Source of the DNA: an uncultured Bacteroidota bacterium
Lineage (GTDB): Bacteria; Bacteroidota; Bacteroidia; JABEUT01
DNA length: 64,000 nucleotides
NCBI GenBank assembly: GCA_903916255.1
Contig: CAIWVW010000034.1
Span: 1 to 64,000, forward strand
Direction of reading: 5' to 3'
The notes below the pieces were generated by a model, which was not told where the DNA came from, made no database searches, and saw only the letters and a list, made by a program, of their open reading frames with translations. Every line of letters starts with the position of its first letter. Positions within the stretch are counted from its first letter, which is position 1. Shown here piece after piece: positions 25,341 through 34,727 of the stretch. The position numbers and the translations under genes were made by a program.

Positions 25341-27632
25341 TTATCTGGCATTAATTTTCTTGGCAAGTTCCTCCGTAATGTTAATGCCCTTCGCCCTTAT
25401 GTCATCAGCAGAAGTGCCTTTATCCAACAAGGCCCGGATGTACTTAACAAGGGCATCCTGGTCGTTCAGACTTTGGGCGCAACTGAGTATATTGAAATAA
25501 GCCTGTGTATAGTTTGGGTTTATTTCGACCGCTTTTTCAAAGCATGTTTCAGCTGATTTGGTTGGGCCGGTAGTATTTAAATAGGCTGCACCTGTGTTAT
25601 AATAAGCATCTGCATTTTTTGGGTTGATAGCTATGGTGCTGTCCCAATCTTTTATGGCCGTTTGATAATCTTTATCCTGAAAATACAGAATGCCTAAATT
25701 GAAGAAGGCCTCTTCTTTTTGGAGGTTCAAGGTTATCTCAGTGTTGAATTCTTTTTTAGCTTCGGCCTGCATATTTCTTTTCATTTCAATCATTCCAAGG
25801 TAGTTATGCAAGTGAGGAATCGCGCCGCCATGCGTTTTTTCCTGCACGGTGGTAAGCACTTTTTCGGCGTCATCCAGTTTACCGCTTTGTATTAATCCAT
25901 TCACCGAAAGAACGATGGAGTTAACCGTTGCAGGGTTTTTGAAGGAGGCGGAATCGCTCATTAGTTTGTTTAAATCGAAATTGCGGGCAATGTATAAAAC
26001 GTAATTTTCATCGGGGACTATGCAATCGTAAAATGATGCAATACGGGTAAACTGAATGTTGCCAATTACCTTCCCTTCGCCAATTCCAAAGTAATCGCCG
26101 GTGGATATGAAAAGTACAGAATCTTTTTGCTTTGATATATATTTACTTATTCGTGATATCAGTATGTTCGGGTCGAAAGACATGCGTGTGTCAATGTTGA
26201 TTGTATGCATTCCTATTGTATCTCTGTCAGGGAAGTATATAGGTTGTTTGGTCCATGTGGAAATAGGGGAAACTGCATAATCTATAAAACCGGTTTCAGG
26301 AAGTTTGTCTAAATGATGACTTGTAATATAATTACCTGCCAGTTTAATGTTGGTAAAGTTATATGCCAGTGACTTGCCGAAAGCAATAATTCCGGCCAGC
26401 ATGTTAATGGCAAATAAAGCAGTAACAAGATAAGGGAAATTCTTTTCCACTTTCAGTTTGTTTCGCAGGGATTTTAATCCCGGAATACCGAATTTGCTCT
26501 TTTTAACAAAGGGTGCAAGCCAAGCGGCCGCTATGAAGGTGATAAATATAAAACCATAGTGATTCGCGGCATTAATAGAGAAAATGACGCTGTTGGTGTA
26601 ATGAAATAATAGCACTCCCGCTGTTCCGGCAAAGTAAAACGCCGCAATGCTTAGTTTATTGGAATAGAATAAAAGGCAATATATAATGAGGCATATTGAA
26701 AGCAGGCGTAAGACTGTAAAAGTAAAAGGACCCGTATCCGGTGCATAAAACATATTGGAACTCCAGAAGTGCATTGTTGATAACTGAGGAATGGGTATAA
26801 AGCTCATCCAAAAGGTACGGAACGACCTTTCCATTCGCTGCGCATCAATAGCTGTATACCAATTATTGCCATAATGGTTCCCGGCCGAGGGTGTTATCCA
26901 TTTAATGGAAAGATAAACTCCTAAAAGCGCTATAACAACCCCCATACCGAATTGCAAAAACGAATATTTCTTACGGATAGAATTATCTTCACTGAAGAGG
27001 TAATCGGTAATCATCATGCCCAGCAATGCTAGTGTCATAATAACGGCATGACCGGTGGTATTCGCCAGAAAAAATAATACCAGTGAAAGATATAAGTAAC
27101 GGTTTTTTGATTTTACCTGTTGGTATAAAACGCAGAAAAGAAAAATGAAAAAAACAGACATGGCATATCCCCTTGCTATGATTGAATATTCAAAAAACAA
27201 ATAATAACTAAACGATACAAAAAACTTTTGAAGACGGGTGAAGGGGGCGTATTTTAAAATCAAATAAACGGTTCCGGTAGCAAACAATAAATGGAAAATC
27301 TGAACAATGAAAGGGTCCAGACTAAACCTGCTCAGAATAAAATCAAACCCATACCAGCCCAAAGGATTCGTTTCATTTTTCATGCTGAAAATAAAGTCAC
27401 TCACGTTATGGCTTGAAACGCCTACAAGCCAAATTTGCAACTCATCACGCCACATATCATGGTGCAACACCCCGATTAATCCGATTATGAAAAAAACTGC
27501 AAGAACGGAATAAATGAATGTGTGTTCACTTATGCGGGATGGCTTTGGTATTGCCATTTCAGAAACCGCCGGCTTTTTTGCAGCCGGTTTTGATATTTTA
27601 GGTAATGGTCCCTTTTTGGGAGGTTTAGCCAT
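25341..27632 (-). CDS. Multispanning glycosyltransferase-like protein with C-terminal TPRs
   Basis: Membrane protein of 763 residues. A Lys/Pro-rich cytoplasmic N-terminus (~1-40) is followed by a membrane helix and the acidic loop HHDMWRDELQIWLVG (~62-76), which resembles the first periplasmic DE loop of GT-C enzymes, then ten or more further hydrophobic segments to ~430. A soluble region and tetratricopeptide repeats (~590-740, EEAFFNLGILYFQDKDYQTAIKDW) follow. It is the last gene of the five-gene glycan operon, 3 bp after the methyltransferase gene. By analogy with GT-C enzymes it may transfer a sugar from a polyprenyl-phosphate donor such as the product of the neighbouring DPM1-like enzyme. 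The function is inferred. Confidence 0.72.
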   Translation of the reverse strand: MAKPPKKGPLPKISKPAAKKPAVSEMAIPKPSRISEHTFIYSVLAVFFIIGLIGVLHHDMWRDELQIWLVGVSSHNVSDFIFSMKNETNPLGWYGFDFILSRFSLDPFIVQIFHLLFATGTVYLILKYAPFTRLQKFFVSFSYYLFFEYSIIARGYAMSVFFIFLFCVLYQQVKSKNRYLYLSLVLFFLANTTGHAVIMTLALLGMMITDYLFSEDNSIRKKYSFLQFGMGVVIALLGVYLSIKWITPSAGNHYGNNWYTAIDAQRMERSFRTFWMSFIPIPQLSTMHFWSSNMFYAPDTGPFTFTVLRLLSICLIIYCLLFYSNKLSIAAFYFAGTAGVLLFHYTNSVIFSINAANHYGFIFITFIAAAWLAPFVKKSKFGIPGLKSLRNKLKVEKNFPYLVTALFAINMLAGIIAFGKSLAYNFTNIKLAGNYITSHHLDKLPETGFIDYAVSPISTWTKQPIYFPDRDTIGMHTINIDTRMSFDPNILISRISKYISKQKDSVLFISTGDYFGIGEGKVIGNIQFTRIASFYDCIVPDENYVLYIARNFDLNKLMSDSASFKNPATVNSIVLSVNGLIQSGKLDDAEKVLTTVQEKTHGGAIPHLHNYLGMIEMKRNMQAEAKKEFNTEITLNLQKEEAFFNLGILYFQDKDYQTAIKDWDSTIAINPKNADAYYNTGAAYLNTTGPTKSAETCFEKAVEINPNYTQAYFNILSCAQSLNDQDALVKYIRALLDKGTSADDIRAKGINITEELAKKINAR

Positions 27633-27635
27633 GTT

Positions 27636-28328
27636 CTATAATTTTTCTGCAACAATTACAGCTTGTGTAAATATATCCCTGGGTCCGAAATAATATTTGA
27701 TAACACTAAAACCGGCGCTTGTGAAGGTATCCATTGCAAATTCTTTACCTTTACAGTGTGTTATTTCGTCAGGATGCAGTTTCACTTTCATTCGGAAAAT
27801 TTTGTTGAGAATGAAATGTGCACTATCCAAAATAAAGACTGTAAAACCGAAGGTGGGTGGCCACAGGATGATAATCCGGCCATTCGGCTTTAATATTCGT
27901 TTCGCCTCTGCCAGTATCAGTTGGATTTCATCCGGCGTAAAATGTTCTAATACACCAAGGTTATATACCCCATCAAAACTTTCGTCTACAAAGGGCAGGC
28001 TGAAAATATTACCCTGAATAGTTTTGCATTTTTTACCATGCACCTGGCGGTAAATAATCAAAGCATTGGCAGAAATATCTAAAGCAGTGATATCAATATG
28101 TTTTGCAATATCAACATCTACCTGGCCACTGCCGCAACCCGCATGAAGCACTTTTGCCCCTTTAGGGAAATACTTAAATACAAAATGATTCAAGATATTT
28201 TTCACAACTAAGCGGCGGTAAATGCCGGCCAAAAAATCATATACAGCCGAAGTCCGCTTATTTTTGGCAGCCCAATAAATATCCCAGTCTTGTTCAATAA
28301 TCTTATCTTTTCCTTCGGGTAAACTCAT
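27636..28328 (-). CDS. Class I SAM-dependent methyltransferase
   Basis: Methyltransferase of 230 residues. The SAM-binding motif I is VLHAGCGSGQVDVDIA (~residues 60-75), motif II is ITALDISANAL (~80-90), and the LPFVDESFDGVYNLGVLEHF segment (~110-129) is typical of Methyltransf_11-type enzymes. The substrate is unknown. Its ATG shares one base with the stop codon of the glycosyltransferase gene before it (TAATG), so the pair is translationally coupled. It probably modifies a sugar or lipid in the pathway of this operon. Confidence 0.85.
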   Translation of the reverse strand: MSLPEGKDKIIEQDWDIYWAAKNKRTSAVYDFLAGIYRRLVVKNILNHFVFKYFPKGAKVLHAGCGSGQVDVDIAKHIDITALDISANALIIYRQVHGKKCKTIQGNIFSLPFVDESFDGVYNLGVLEHFTPDEIQLILAEAKRILKPNGRIIILWPPTFGFTVFILDSAHFILNKIFRMKVKLHPDEITHCKGKEFAMDTFTSAGFSVIKYYFGPRDIFTQAVIVAEKL

Positions 28329-29062
28329 TAATTCAATTGTAAAGTTTTCTTACGAAATAGTTTCCTGTTATAAAGTTTTAATAGAAAGCTAAGGCTATTC
28401 CATGCGTCTTTCCAAGTCATTTTTGAAGTCCCGTAAGTGCGCGACGGCAATTCTATTGGAGTTTCAACAATTGTTATTTTATTAAAATAAAGGATGAATA
28501 AACTCTCAAAGAAAAATGAATAGCCTTTGGAACTGATAAGTTTAAAAATGGCAGGGTTAATCTTTTTCAGATTATATAGCCTGAATGCTCCGCTAGCATC
28601 ATAGGGCATATTCAGCATATTCACTGTTAAAAAATGACCCAGGTAAGTAAGAAATTTGCGGAATAAATTCCAGGTGGCGAGGCTGTCTTTCTGCATATAT
28701 CTTGAACCAACCACGATGTTGGCTTTTTCCGAAAGATTAATAAAATCTGAAATATAAGAAGGGGAATGTGTAAAATCGCAATCCATAGTAACCAGTATTT
28801 CATATTTATGGTCGTATGCCCATCGTATGCCATCCTGATGGGCGCTTCCTATGCCAAGTTTGCCGCTGCGGTGAATGGTAAATACGTTTGGGTTATTTTG
28901 GGCAATGGTATCGATTACTTTTCCTGTTCCATCTGGCGAATTATCATCTAAAAACAGCATATCTGCCCCTAGGTTCAATGATTTTATATCATTGAAAATC
29001 TTCTCTACGTTTTCAACTTCGTTATAAGTAGGAATAAATATGAGTGTATTATTTTGCGGCAT
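28328..29062 (-). CDS. Family 2 glycosyltransferase, polyprenol-phosphate mannosyltransferase-like
   Basis: GT2 enzyme of 244 residues resembling DPM1-type polyprenol monophosphomannose synthases. Visible motifs are FIPTYNEVENVEKI (~9-22), LFLDDNSPDGTG (~36-47), the catalytic-site VTMDCDFTHSP (~92-102) and VVGSRYM (~116-122). The protein has no C-terminal membrane helices, as in the single-domain type. It would load a nucleotide sugar onto a polyprenyl phosphate. It overlaps the upstream dehydratase gene by 14 bp and the downstream methyltransferase gene by one base. Confidence 0.85.
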   Translation of the reverse strand: MPQNNTLIFIPTYNEVENVEKIFNDIKSLNLGADMLFLDDNSPDGTGKVIDTIAQNNPNVFTIHRSGKLGIGSAHQDGIRWAYDHKYEILVTMDCDFTHSPSYISDFINLSEKANIVVGSRYMQKDSLATWNLFRKFLTYLGHFLTVNMLNMPYDASGAFRLYNLKKINPAIFKLISSKGYSFFFESLFILYFNKITIVETPIELPSRTYGTSKMTWKDAWNSLSFLLKLYNRKLFRKKTLQLN

Positions 29063-30002
29063 TCTTATTTAATTCAGCATTAACTAAAATTTTTATTAAC
29101 CCGCTAAAAGTAACAGAATTTTCCCATCCTGTTGCATTTTTCAATTTCCTGTTGTTACCGGTAAGGTTTTGTTTTTGCTTTTTAGTAATCAAGTTTGGGT
29201 TAATCTCCACATGCCTTTTCCAATCAAGCCCGAGATTTGCGAAGACCTCTTCCGTGAAATCCTGAATGCTATGGGTGGTGCCGCTCGAAATTATAAAATC
29301 GCCCGGTAAATTTAATTGTAGTATCCGATAGGCAGCGTCCACGTAGTCGGGTGCATAACCCCAGTCTACTCTTTGGTCCAAGTTTCCAAGAATTAGTTTG
29401 TCTTTTAACCCAAGTTTGATTGCAATCGCTGTTTCTACAATTTTTTTTGAAACATATTTGGAAGCTCTAAGGGGCGATTCATGATTATAAAAAATCCCCA
29501 CAGAAGCAAAAATGTTATAATTATCGCGGTAAAAATGGCATGCCCGTATGCCCATGGTTTTGGTTATGCCATAAATGCAATTGGGGTTTAACGGAGTGGT
29601 TTCATCCTGAATTGGGTTTGCTGTTTCACCAAATATGTGGGAGGATGCGGCGTAAAATAGTTTCGTTTTTCCGGAGTGAAGCCTGGCTGCCTCCAGGAAA
29701 TTGACAAAAGCTTTTGAGTTTATATCTATACTTTTCTGGAATAATTCGCCTTCTTCCATTTGCTTATCGGACGATGACTGGTGGATAGCTGCCAAGTAGT
29801 ATAGCTCATCAGGCCGGAAGTTCTTAACCAGGGTTTCAACCTGGTTGAAGTTTTTGATGTCGAGAGGTGCTAAATCACCCTCTTTGGAAGATAAAACCAG
29901 ATTACTGGAAACCCCTATTAATTCATAGTTTTTTGCGCTTAAAAGTTCCCATAGGTAATTTCCGTCCTGCCCTGTATGCCCTATAATAATAGCTTTACTC
30001 AT
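29049..30002 (-). CDS. GDP-mannose 4,6-dehydratase-like SDR enzyme
   Basis: Extended short-chain dehydrogenase of 317 residues with NAD(P)-binding GHTGQDGNYL (~8-17), the substrate-side AASSHIFGE (~118-126) and the catalytic YGITK (Tyr and Lys, ~144-148). The GQDG variant of the glycine motif and the overall pattern are those of GDP-mannose 4,6-dehydratases. These make GDP-4-keto-6-deoxymannose for fucose, rhamnose, colitose or perosamine-type sugars. At 317 residues it is shorter than typical Gmd (~345-370), so a related nucleotide-sugar dehydratase is also possible. It follows the C-methyltransferase-like gene after 2 bp. Confidence 0.82.
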   Translation of the reverse strand: MSKAIIIGHTGQDGNYLWELLSAKNYELIGVSSNLVLSSKEGDLAPLDIKNFNQVETLVKNFRPDELYYLAAIHQSSSDKQMEEGELFQKSIDINSKAFVNFLEAARLHSGKTKLFYAASSHIFGETANPIQDETTPLNPNCIYGITKTMGIRACHFYRDNYNIFASVGIFYNHESPLRASKYVSKKIVETAIAIKLGLKDKLILGNLDQRVDWGYAPDYVDAAYRILQLNLPGDFIISSGTTHSIQDFTEEVFANLGLDWKRHVEINPNLITKKQKQNLTGNNRKLKNATGWENSVTFSGLIKILVNAELNKNAAK

Positions 30003-30004
30003 GG

Positions 30005-31258
30005 CTAAACAATCTCTATGGAAGGAAGGGGAAAAATGAATTTTCCGCCATTGCTCCTGAATTCTTTTTCTTTTTCGAGGATCCCCTTGCGGAAATGCCA
30101 GGGTAGCACCAGATAATAATCGGGCTTCATTTCACGGGCAGCTTTTTCCGAAATAATGGGTATATGGGTATCTGGGGTGCAATGACCAAATTTATCCTCA
30201 TTCACTTCAGCTATATAGGGTATCTCCTTTGTGGTGAAACCGCAATATTGCAAAATAACATTGCCTTTTGTGGAGGCACCGTATCCAAAAACTTTTTTCC
30301 CTGAAGCTGTTAGCCTATCAATTAGCTCTTTAAGCTCATCCCTGTGTTTGCAAATATTTTGATAGAATTCCTCATAAGGTTTCAGGGAGTCCAATTTAAG
30401 TTGGTTTTCTTTGTCCTGAATATGTTTAACGGAATCTGAAATTGTATATTTTGATTGCTCTTTAGCAACAGTAATCCTGAAGCTGCCCCCGTTAATATCA
30501 TTTAATTCGACATCAATTATTTTAAATCCGGCATGGTCCATCAGCCATTTTATCTGGCCAAGGGCATAATATTCCAAATGCTCATGGCAAACCGTATCAT
30601 ACGCATTGGTTGAAATCATAAGCGGGAGATAGCTTTGTTCAAAAACCCATATCCCTTCATCTGCAAGGGAATCCATTATTTCTTTAACAAATAATGCCGG
30701 ATTTTCGAGGTCGTAAAACATCGCTATGGATGTAATAATTTTAGCTTTCTTTCCGGCACCTGTTTTTTTTACGGCTTCCGCCGAAAAGAAATCGGGAACC
30801 AAGCGGATATAATCCGGATAATATTTTGCAAACTTTTTACCCGTGGGGTCAATACCAAATAACTGCAGTTTTTTGTCTGTCGGGTAGCCTTGCAACAAAG
30901 TGCTGTCGTTACTACCTATGTCTATTATCAAATCACCCTTGGCAAGGTTTGCTTTAGAAGTTGCAAATGCCACAATATCCCTTAAATGGCGAACCATGGA
31001 TTGGTTTAAACCTGAACGGTACCCATAGTTTAATCCATACATTTCTTCACTTTCATAAGAATGATTGAGTTGGACTAAATGGCAAACCGTATCATCCGGA
31101 GCGGAAGGATGGCATTTTACCAATTCCAGGGGGCCCGATGTTATTATTTCTTCAGCATTTTTTGGAAATATCCCGGTAAGCGCTTGTTCACCCAGGTTGA
31201 GCAATGATACAAGATTTTTATTTCCGCAAATTCTGCACTGCGTAATCTTTTTATACAT
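30005..31258 (-). CDS. Nucleotide-sugar C-methyltransferase-like enzyme
   Basis: Enzyme of 417 residues in three parts: an N-terminal zinc-binding segment (CRICGN at 8-13 and further Cys/His near 50-62), a SAM-dependent methyltransferase core (IIDIGSNDSTLLQ, ~108-120), and the C-terminal domain with GYGASTKGNVILQY (~325-338). This order is that of TylC3/TcaB9-type C-3 sugar methyltransferases acting on keto-deoxy sugars. Together with the dehydratase gene that follows, it suggests a branched or C-methylated deoxysugar. It is the first gene of the operon and has a TATATTTG box 24 bp upstream. Confidence 0.88.
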   Translation of the reverse strand: MYKKITQCRICGNKNLVSLLNLGEQALTGIFPKNAEEIITSGPLELVKCHPSAPDDTVCHLVQLNHSYESEEMYGLNYGYRSGLNQSMVRHLRDIVAFATSKANLAKGDLIIDIGSNDSTLLQGYPTDKKLQLFGIDPTGKKFAKYYPDYIRLVPDFFSAEAVKKTGAGKKAKIITSIAMFYDLENPALFVKEIMDSLADEGIWVFEQSYLPLMISTNAYDTVCHEHLEYYALGQIKWLMDHAGFKIIDVELNDINGGSFRITVAKEQSKYTISDSVKHIQDKENQLKLDSLKPYEEFYQNICKHRDELKELIDRLTASGKKVFGYGASTKGNVILQYCGFTTKEIPYIAEVNEDKFGHCTPDTHIPIISEKAAREMKPDYYLVLPWHFRKGILEKEKEFRSNGGKFIFPLPSIEIV

Positions 31259-31281
31259 AATAAACGTTAGAAGTAGGTAGA

Positions 31282-31289
31282 CAAATATA
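31282..31289 (-). promoter_or_regulatory. -7 promoter box of the five-gene glycan operon
   Basis: Minus-strand TATATTTG matches TAnnTTTG, 23 bp before the ATG at 31258. It probably drives all five genes down to 25341. Confidence 0.55.
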
Positions 31290-31392
31290 CTATTATTATT
31301 CTCTAAACAGCAGCAAGCCTATTAATTATGAATGATGGTAATACATCCTTCATGTTTTGGTAATCTGGCCGTATTATCGCTACATTAAACTT

Positions 31393-32748
31393 TTAGTGTT
31401 CCAAGATTATTTTCCCTTCACCTATAATTTCCCCTGAAGCTGCAATAACTCTGTATAGATAAACTCCGTCGGGCTGGCTGGCTATGTTTATTTTATAGGT
31501 ACTTTGTTCGGTTTCAGGCATTTCATTAAGCACTTTTTGGCCCAGCACATTAAATACCTCAATGGTTTTAAGTTTCAGGTTTTGGTTTTTAGCTTCCAAT
31601 GTGAATTGGCCAGTTGACGGGTTGGGGTAAATATTCAAATCAACAGTATTTGTAATAATAGTAATACCCTCTTCGGTGTTGTTGCCCACTTTTCTTACCC
31701 GTTGGTTTAATTCATCAGCAATGTAGAGGTTGTTCCATTTGTCAAGGCCAAGATTAAGGGGGTAGTTTAACTCCGCATCTGTTGCAGGGCCTCCATCTCC
31801 GCTAAAATTACCGCCGGGATACACTCCGGCTACTGTACTAATAACCCCCGATGTGTTTATCACACGGATTACATTGTTGTAGGAGTCAGAAAAATAAAGT
31901 TTCTGTGAGGGATCGACAATAAAGCCATAAGGATAATTTACTTCAGAAGCTGTAGCGGGGCCTCCGTCTCCGGAATAGGATCCAACTCCATTTCCGGCAA
32001 CTGTGGTTATGATTCCTGACGTGTTTACCATACGTATCCGGGCGCCTTTATAGTCACCGATATATACATTGTCGGATGAATCAATTGCGATACCGTAAGG
32101 CCAATTTAATTCAGCTGTTGTCGCAGCGCTTCCATCTCCGCTAAACCCAACAAGGCCATTTCCGGCAATAGTCGAAATAATTCCGGAAGTGTTCACTTTC
32201 CTCACCCTTTGATTCAGCACGTCTGCAATGAAAATGTTTCCTGCTTTATCTACTTTAAGGTCAGTGGGGCTATAAATTTCAGCGGCTGTGGCCGGTCCTC
32301 CGTCACCGTTGAAACTTCCAACTCCATTTCCGGCAACCGTGGTAATAATGCCGGAGGTGTTTACTTTCCGCACCCGGTTATTGAACTGGTCGGCGATATA
32401 AACATTATCCTTATCGTCCACAGTAACAGATACGTCTTTATATATTTCAGCGGCTGTGGCCGGTCCTCCGTCGCCGCTGTAACTTGCCACTCCATTGCCT
32501 GCAATAGTTGAAATAGTTCCTGCCGTGTTAATCTTTCTCACACGGCTGTTTGACCAGTCCCCAATAAATATATTGCCTATGTTATCCACTGCAACTCCGC
32601 ATGGGCTATCAAGTTCAGCGTCAGTTGCAGCGCCCCCGTCCCCGGAAAAGCCTATTATTCCATTGCCTCCAACTGTATTAATAGTTTGCGCATTGGAAAT
32701 AGAAACAAATGCTAACGCAACAGTAAGTAGTGTATATGCTTTTTTCAT
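31393..32748 (-). CDS. Secreted NHL-repeat protein with type A T9SS tail
   Basis: Exported beta-propeller protein of about 451 residues. The start at 32748 gives the signal peptide MKKAYTLLTVALAFVSISNAQ. The possible upstream extension of 68 residues has no leader-like features and lies beyond the -7 box at 32792. Six or more ~55-residue NHL-type repeats follow with the consensus NTSGIITTVAGNGVGSYSGDGG and PATAAEINYPYG, IDSSDNVYIADxxNxRVRKV. The C-terminal ~85 residues are a type A T9SS sorting domain (IYPNPSTGQFTLEAK ... FNVLGQKVLNE ... QPDGVYLYRVIAASGEIIGEGKIILEH). It separates the two glycan operons and is transcribed alone. Its ligand is unknown. Confidence 0.86.
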   Translation of the reverse strand: MKKAYTLLTVALAFVSISNAQTINTVGGNGIIGFSGDGGAATDAELDSPCGVAVDNIGNIFIGDWSNSRVRKINTAGTISTIAGNGVASYSGDGGPATAAEIYKDVSVTVDDKDNVYIADQFNNRVRKVNTSGIITTVAGNGVGSFNGDGGPATAAEIYSPTDLKVDKAGNIFIADVLNQRVRKVNTSGIISTIAGNGLVGFSGDGSAATTAELNWPYGIAIDSSDNVYIGDYKGARIRMVNTSGIITTVAGNGVGSYSGDGGPATASEVNYPYGFIVDPSQKLYFSDSYNNVIRVINTSGVISTVAGVYPGGNFSGDGGPATDAELNYPLNLGLDKWNNLYIADELNQRVRKVGNNTEEGITIITNTVDLNIYPNPSTGQFTLEAKNQNLKLKTIEVFNVLGQKVLNEMPETEQSTYKINIASQPDGVYLYRVIAASGEIIGEGKIILEH

Positions 32749-32791
32749 AAATGGAAATATTGATTGGTTCGAACTGGAAGGCATTGTTCCA

Positions 32792-32799
32792 CAAAGATA
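32792..32799 (-). promoter_or_regulatory. -7 promoter box of the NHL-repeat gene
   Basis: Minus-strand TATCTTTG matches TAnnTTTG, 43 bp before the ATG at 32748 and 43 bp downstream of the stop of the transketolase subunit gene. Confidence 0.55.
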
Positions 32800-32842
32800 A
32801 AAAAATATCCGATATAAACAGCTGATTAACAAATCCCAGGCC

Positions 32843-33757
32843 TTATGCAAGCAGAATCTTAATTTCCTTAGTGATATTTTCAACATCCAGGCCGCTTTCC
32901 CGTTGGTGAAATTGCTGGTCTCCATATAAGCCGGAAGGGTAATTTTTAGCATTCAATGCTTTAAACTTACCCAAATGAATATTCATTTCAGATAATTTCA
33001 AAGCAATGGATTGGCCCAATCCTCCTGTCTCCACGTGCTCTTCAGCAATCAACAATTTTTTTGTTTTTTGAATGCTATCTTTTAATTCTGAAGGCATGTC
33101 ATGAATAGGAAAATGAGTGGCAGTATATAAATTGGTTTTATCCAACAAATTATTTTTTGTGAGTGCATCGAGCACATTCATCACTATTGGCCCCATGGCA
33201 ATAACCGTTATTTCCGGTTTTGCAGAAGCAAGCACTTCATTAAACTGGCCTAAGCGCTTTTGTGTTTGGGGCGGATTTTTACTGTTCCCTAACCTGAAAT
33301 AAGCCGGTGAGGGGTCATTCAAAAGTTCGGCCAACATGGGTTCAACATCATCGGCGAATGCCGGAACAACGCATTTCATATTGGGTAGGCTGCTTAACGC
33401 AGCAATATCGCTTATGGAATGGTGTGTGGAACCCATAATGCCATAGCCGTAGCCACCGCCATTGCCCACCAGTATTACATCTTTCTTGTGAAAACAAATG
33501 TCATTCCTGATTTGTTCCAGCGGTCGGAATACCATAAAAGGGGCAATGCTATAGCAAATAACTTTATACCCTTTATGCGCAATTCCGGCAGCAATGCTCA
33601 CCATGCTTTGCTCTGCAACTCCCGCATTGATAAACCTTTTACCTAATGCTTTTTGTACATTTTCAAGTGCATTGAAACCTAAGTCGCCCGTGAGGAAAAC
33701 TATCCGGTCGTCTTCACGGGCTAACTTTTCAATGGTATTTGAAAACTCCTTTCTCAA
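32843..33757 (-). CDS. Transketolase C-terminal subunit (pyrimidine-binding and C-domains)
   Basis: Subunit of 304 residues covering the pyrimidine-binding and C-terminal domains of a split transketolase or DXS-like enzyme. The start MRKEFSNTIEKLAREDDRI and GDLGFNALENV (~24-34) are typical. The ThDP-activating Glu is in NAGVAEQSMVSIAAG (~46-60), and the aromatic stretch APFMVFRPLEQIRNDI follows (~75-90). The matching N-terminal subunit is encoded at 37576-38367, with four glycan genes between the two. It is the last gene of the operon. Dedicated use in making an unusual sugar is more likely than a role in the pentose phosphate pathway, but this is inference. Confidence 0.88.
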   Translation of the reverse strand: MRKEFSNTIEKLAREDDRIVFLTGDLGFNALENVQKALGKRFINAGVAEQSMVSIAAGIAHKGYKVICYSIAPFMVFRPLEQIRNDICFHKKDVILVGNGGGYGYGIMGSTHHSISDIAALSSLPNMKCVVPAFADDVEPMLAELLNDPSPAYFRLGNSKNPPQTQKRLGQFNEVLASAKPEITVIAMGPIVMNVLDALTKNNLLDKTNLYTATHFPIHDMPSELKDSIQKTKKLLIAEEHVETGGLGQSIALKLSEMNIHLGKFKALNAKNYPSGLYGDQQFHQRESGLDVENITKEIKILLA

Positions 33758-33769
33758 AAGAACGAGAAA

Positions 33770-34717
33770 TTACTTCATTATTTTTTTGCTGATGTCCATA
33801 TAGTTGAACTGCTCCAGCCAAGGTTTCGTGCGCAGGAATATTTCCGCCTTTTCTTCTTTGCTCAATTCGTTAGCGGTTGCAATATTTACTGCGTCGGTTG
33901 GGGTGCGGATGGTTCCCCATGGATACACTTCAGTCAGCTTTTCGCCGTTCCAACTTGGGTATTCCAGGGTTTTGCTGTAGCTGATTCCGGCAGCTTTAAA
34001 AATATCTGCAAATGCTTTTTTGCGGTCAGCAATAATATCTTCGTAACGCAGGATGAAACAGTTTTTAGGGTATTTTGCTTTGTAAATACTCATGTAATAT
34101 TGGCATAATACCCACCCTGAAATATAGTGGTGCAATGACAGTGGTACTGCGCGTTTTTTTGTGTCTGCATAAGCTGACCATGGGTTGCGGATTGCGTGCA
34201 GTACAAATCCGTTTTTGCCATAATCCTGTACAATTTTATCGGCATCTACGCCAATGATAGGGCTGTAACCCACGTATGCTTTTTCTTTGCCCGATTTATT
34301 GTAATTCTTCCATGCTAAAAACGTAGCGCGGAAAAATGCTTCTGCATAGTTGGCACGTGTTGCAGGTTTGCCTTTCATGAAATCAACAAAATGTTTTTTA
34401 CGGTCCTTGTCGGTCATTTGCAAATCGGCTGTGCGGAACTTGCTTACATAAGGGGTTTTTGACCTTACTTTCCCTTCTTCATCTATAATCAATTCATAGG
34501 CTTCTTCAGCAGAAACTGAGTTTGGAAATATGGGCCAACGGTATTTTAACGGGAAAAAGCTGGACAGGAAATCGTTTACATGTTTTGTGCCTGGTTGAGA
34601 TTCAAATGGATAAACGAATAGTTCAGGATGCCCGTCTAACATGCGATGGGTGGTGTTGCCGCCATTTTCATACATGGCAGAAATCATGATAAATTTATAG
34701 TCTGAGTTTGCTTTCAT
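33770..34717 (-). CDS. Sulfotransferase-like protein
   Basis: Probable PAPS-dependent sulfotransferase of 315 residues. The N-terminal segment MISAMYENGGNTTHRMLDGHPEL (~10-32) matches the layout of the 5'-phosphosulfate loop and following helix, although the loop lacks the usual basic residue before the Ser/Thr. VLHAIRNPWSAYADTKKR (~177-194) is the typical 3'-phosphate-binding region, and FILRYEDIIADRKKAF (~227-242) the later conserved helix. It may sulfate the glycan built by this operon. Its neighbours are the transketolase C-subunit (12-bp gap) and the DUF4915-like gene (10-bp gap). Confidence 0.8.
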   Translation of the reverse strand: MKANSDYKFIMISAMYENGGNTTHRMLDGHPELFVYPFESQPGTKHVNDFLSSFFPLKYRWPIFPNSVSAEEAYELIIDEEGKVRSKTPYVSKFRTADLQMTDKDRKKHFVDFMKGKPATRANYAEAFFRATFLAWKNYNKSGKEKAYVGYSPIIGVDADKIVQDYGKNGFVLHAIRNPWSAYADTKKRAVPLSLHHYISGWVLCQYYMSIYKAKYPKNCFILRYEDIIADRKKAFADIFKAAGISYSKTLEYPSWNGEKLTEVYPWGTIRTPTDAVNIATANELSKEEKAEIFLRTKPWLEQFNYMDISKKIMK

Positions 34718-34727
34718 AGATGGATTG

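Noticed and set aside
29049-29062. The 14-bp overlap between the dehydratase and glycosyltransferase genes as a frameshift or assembly error.
   Set aside because: Both proteins have normal ends and such short overlaps are typical in tightly packed operons.
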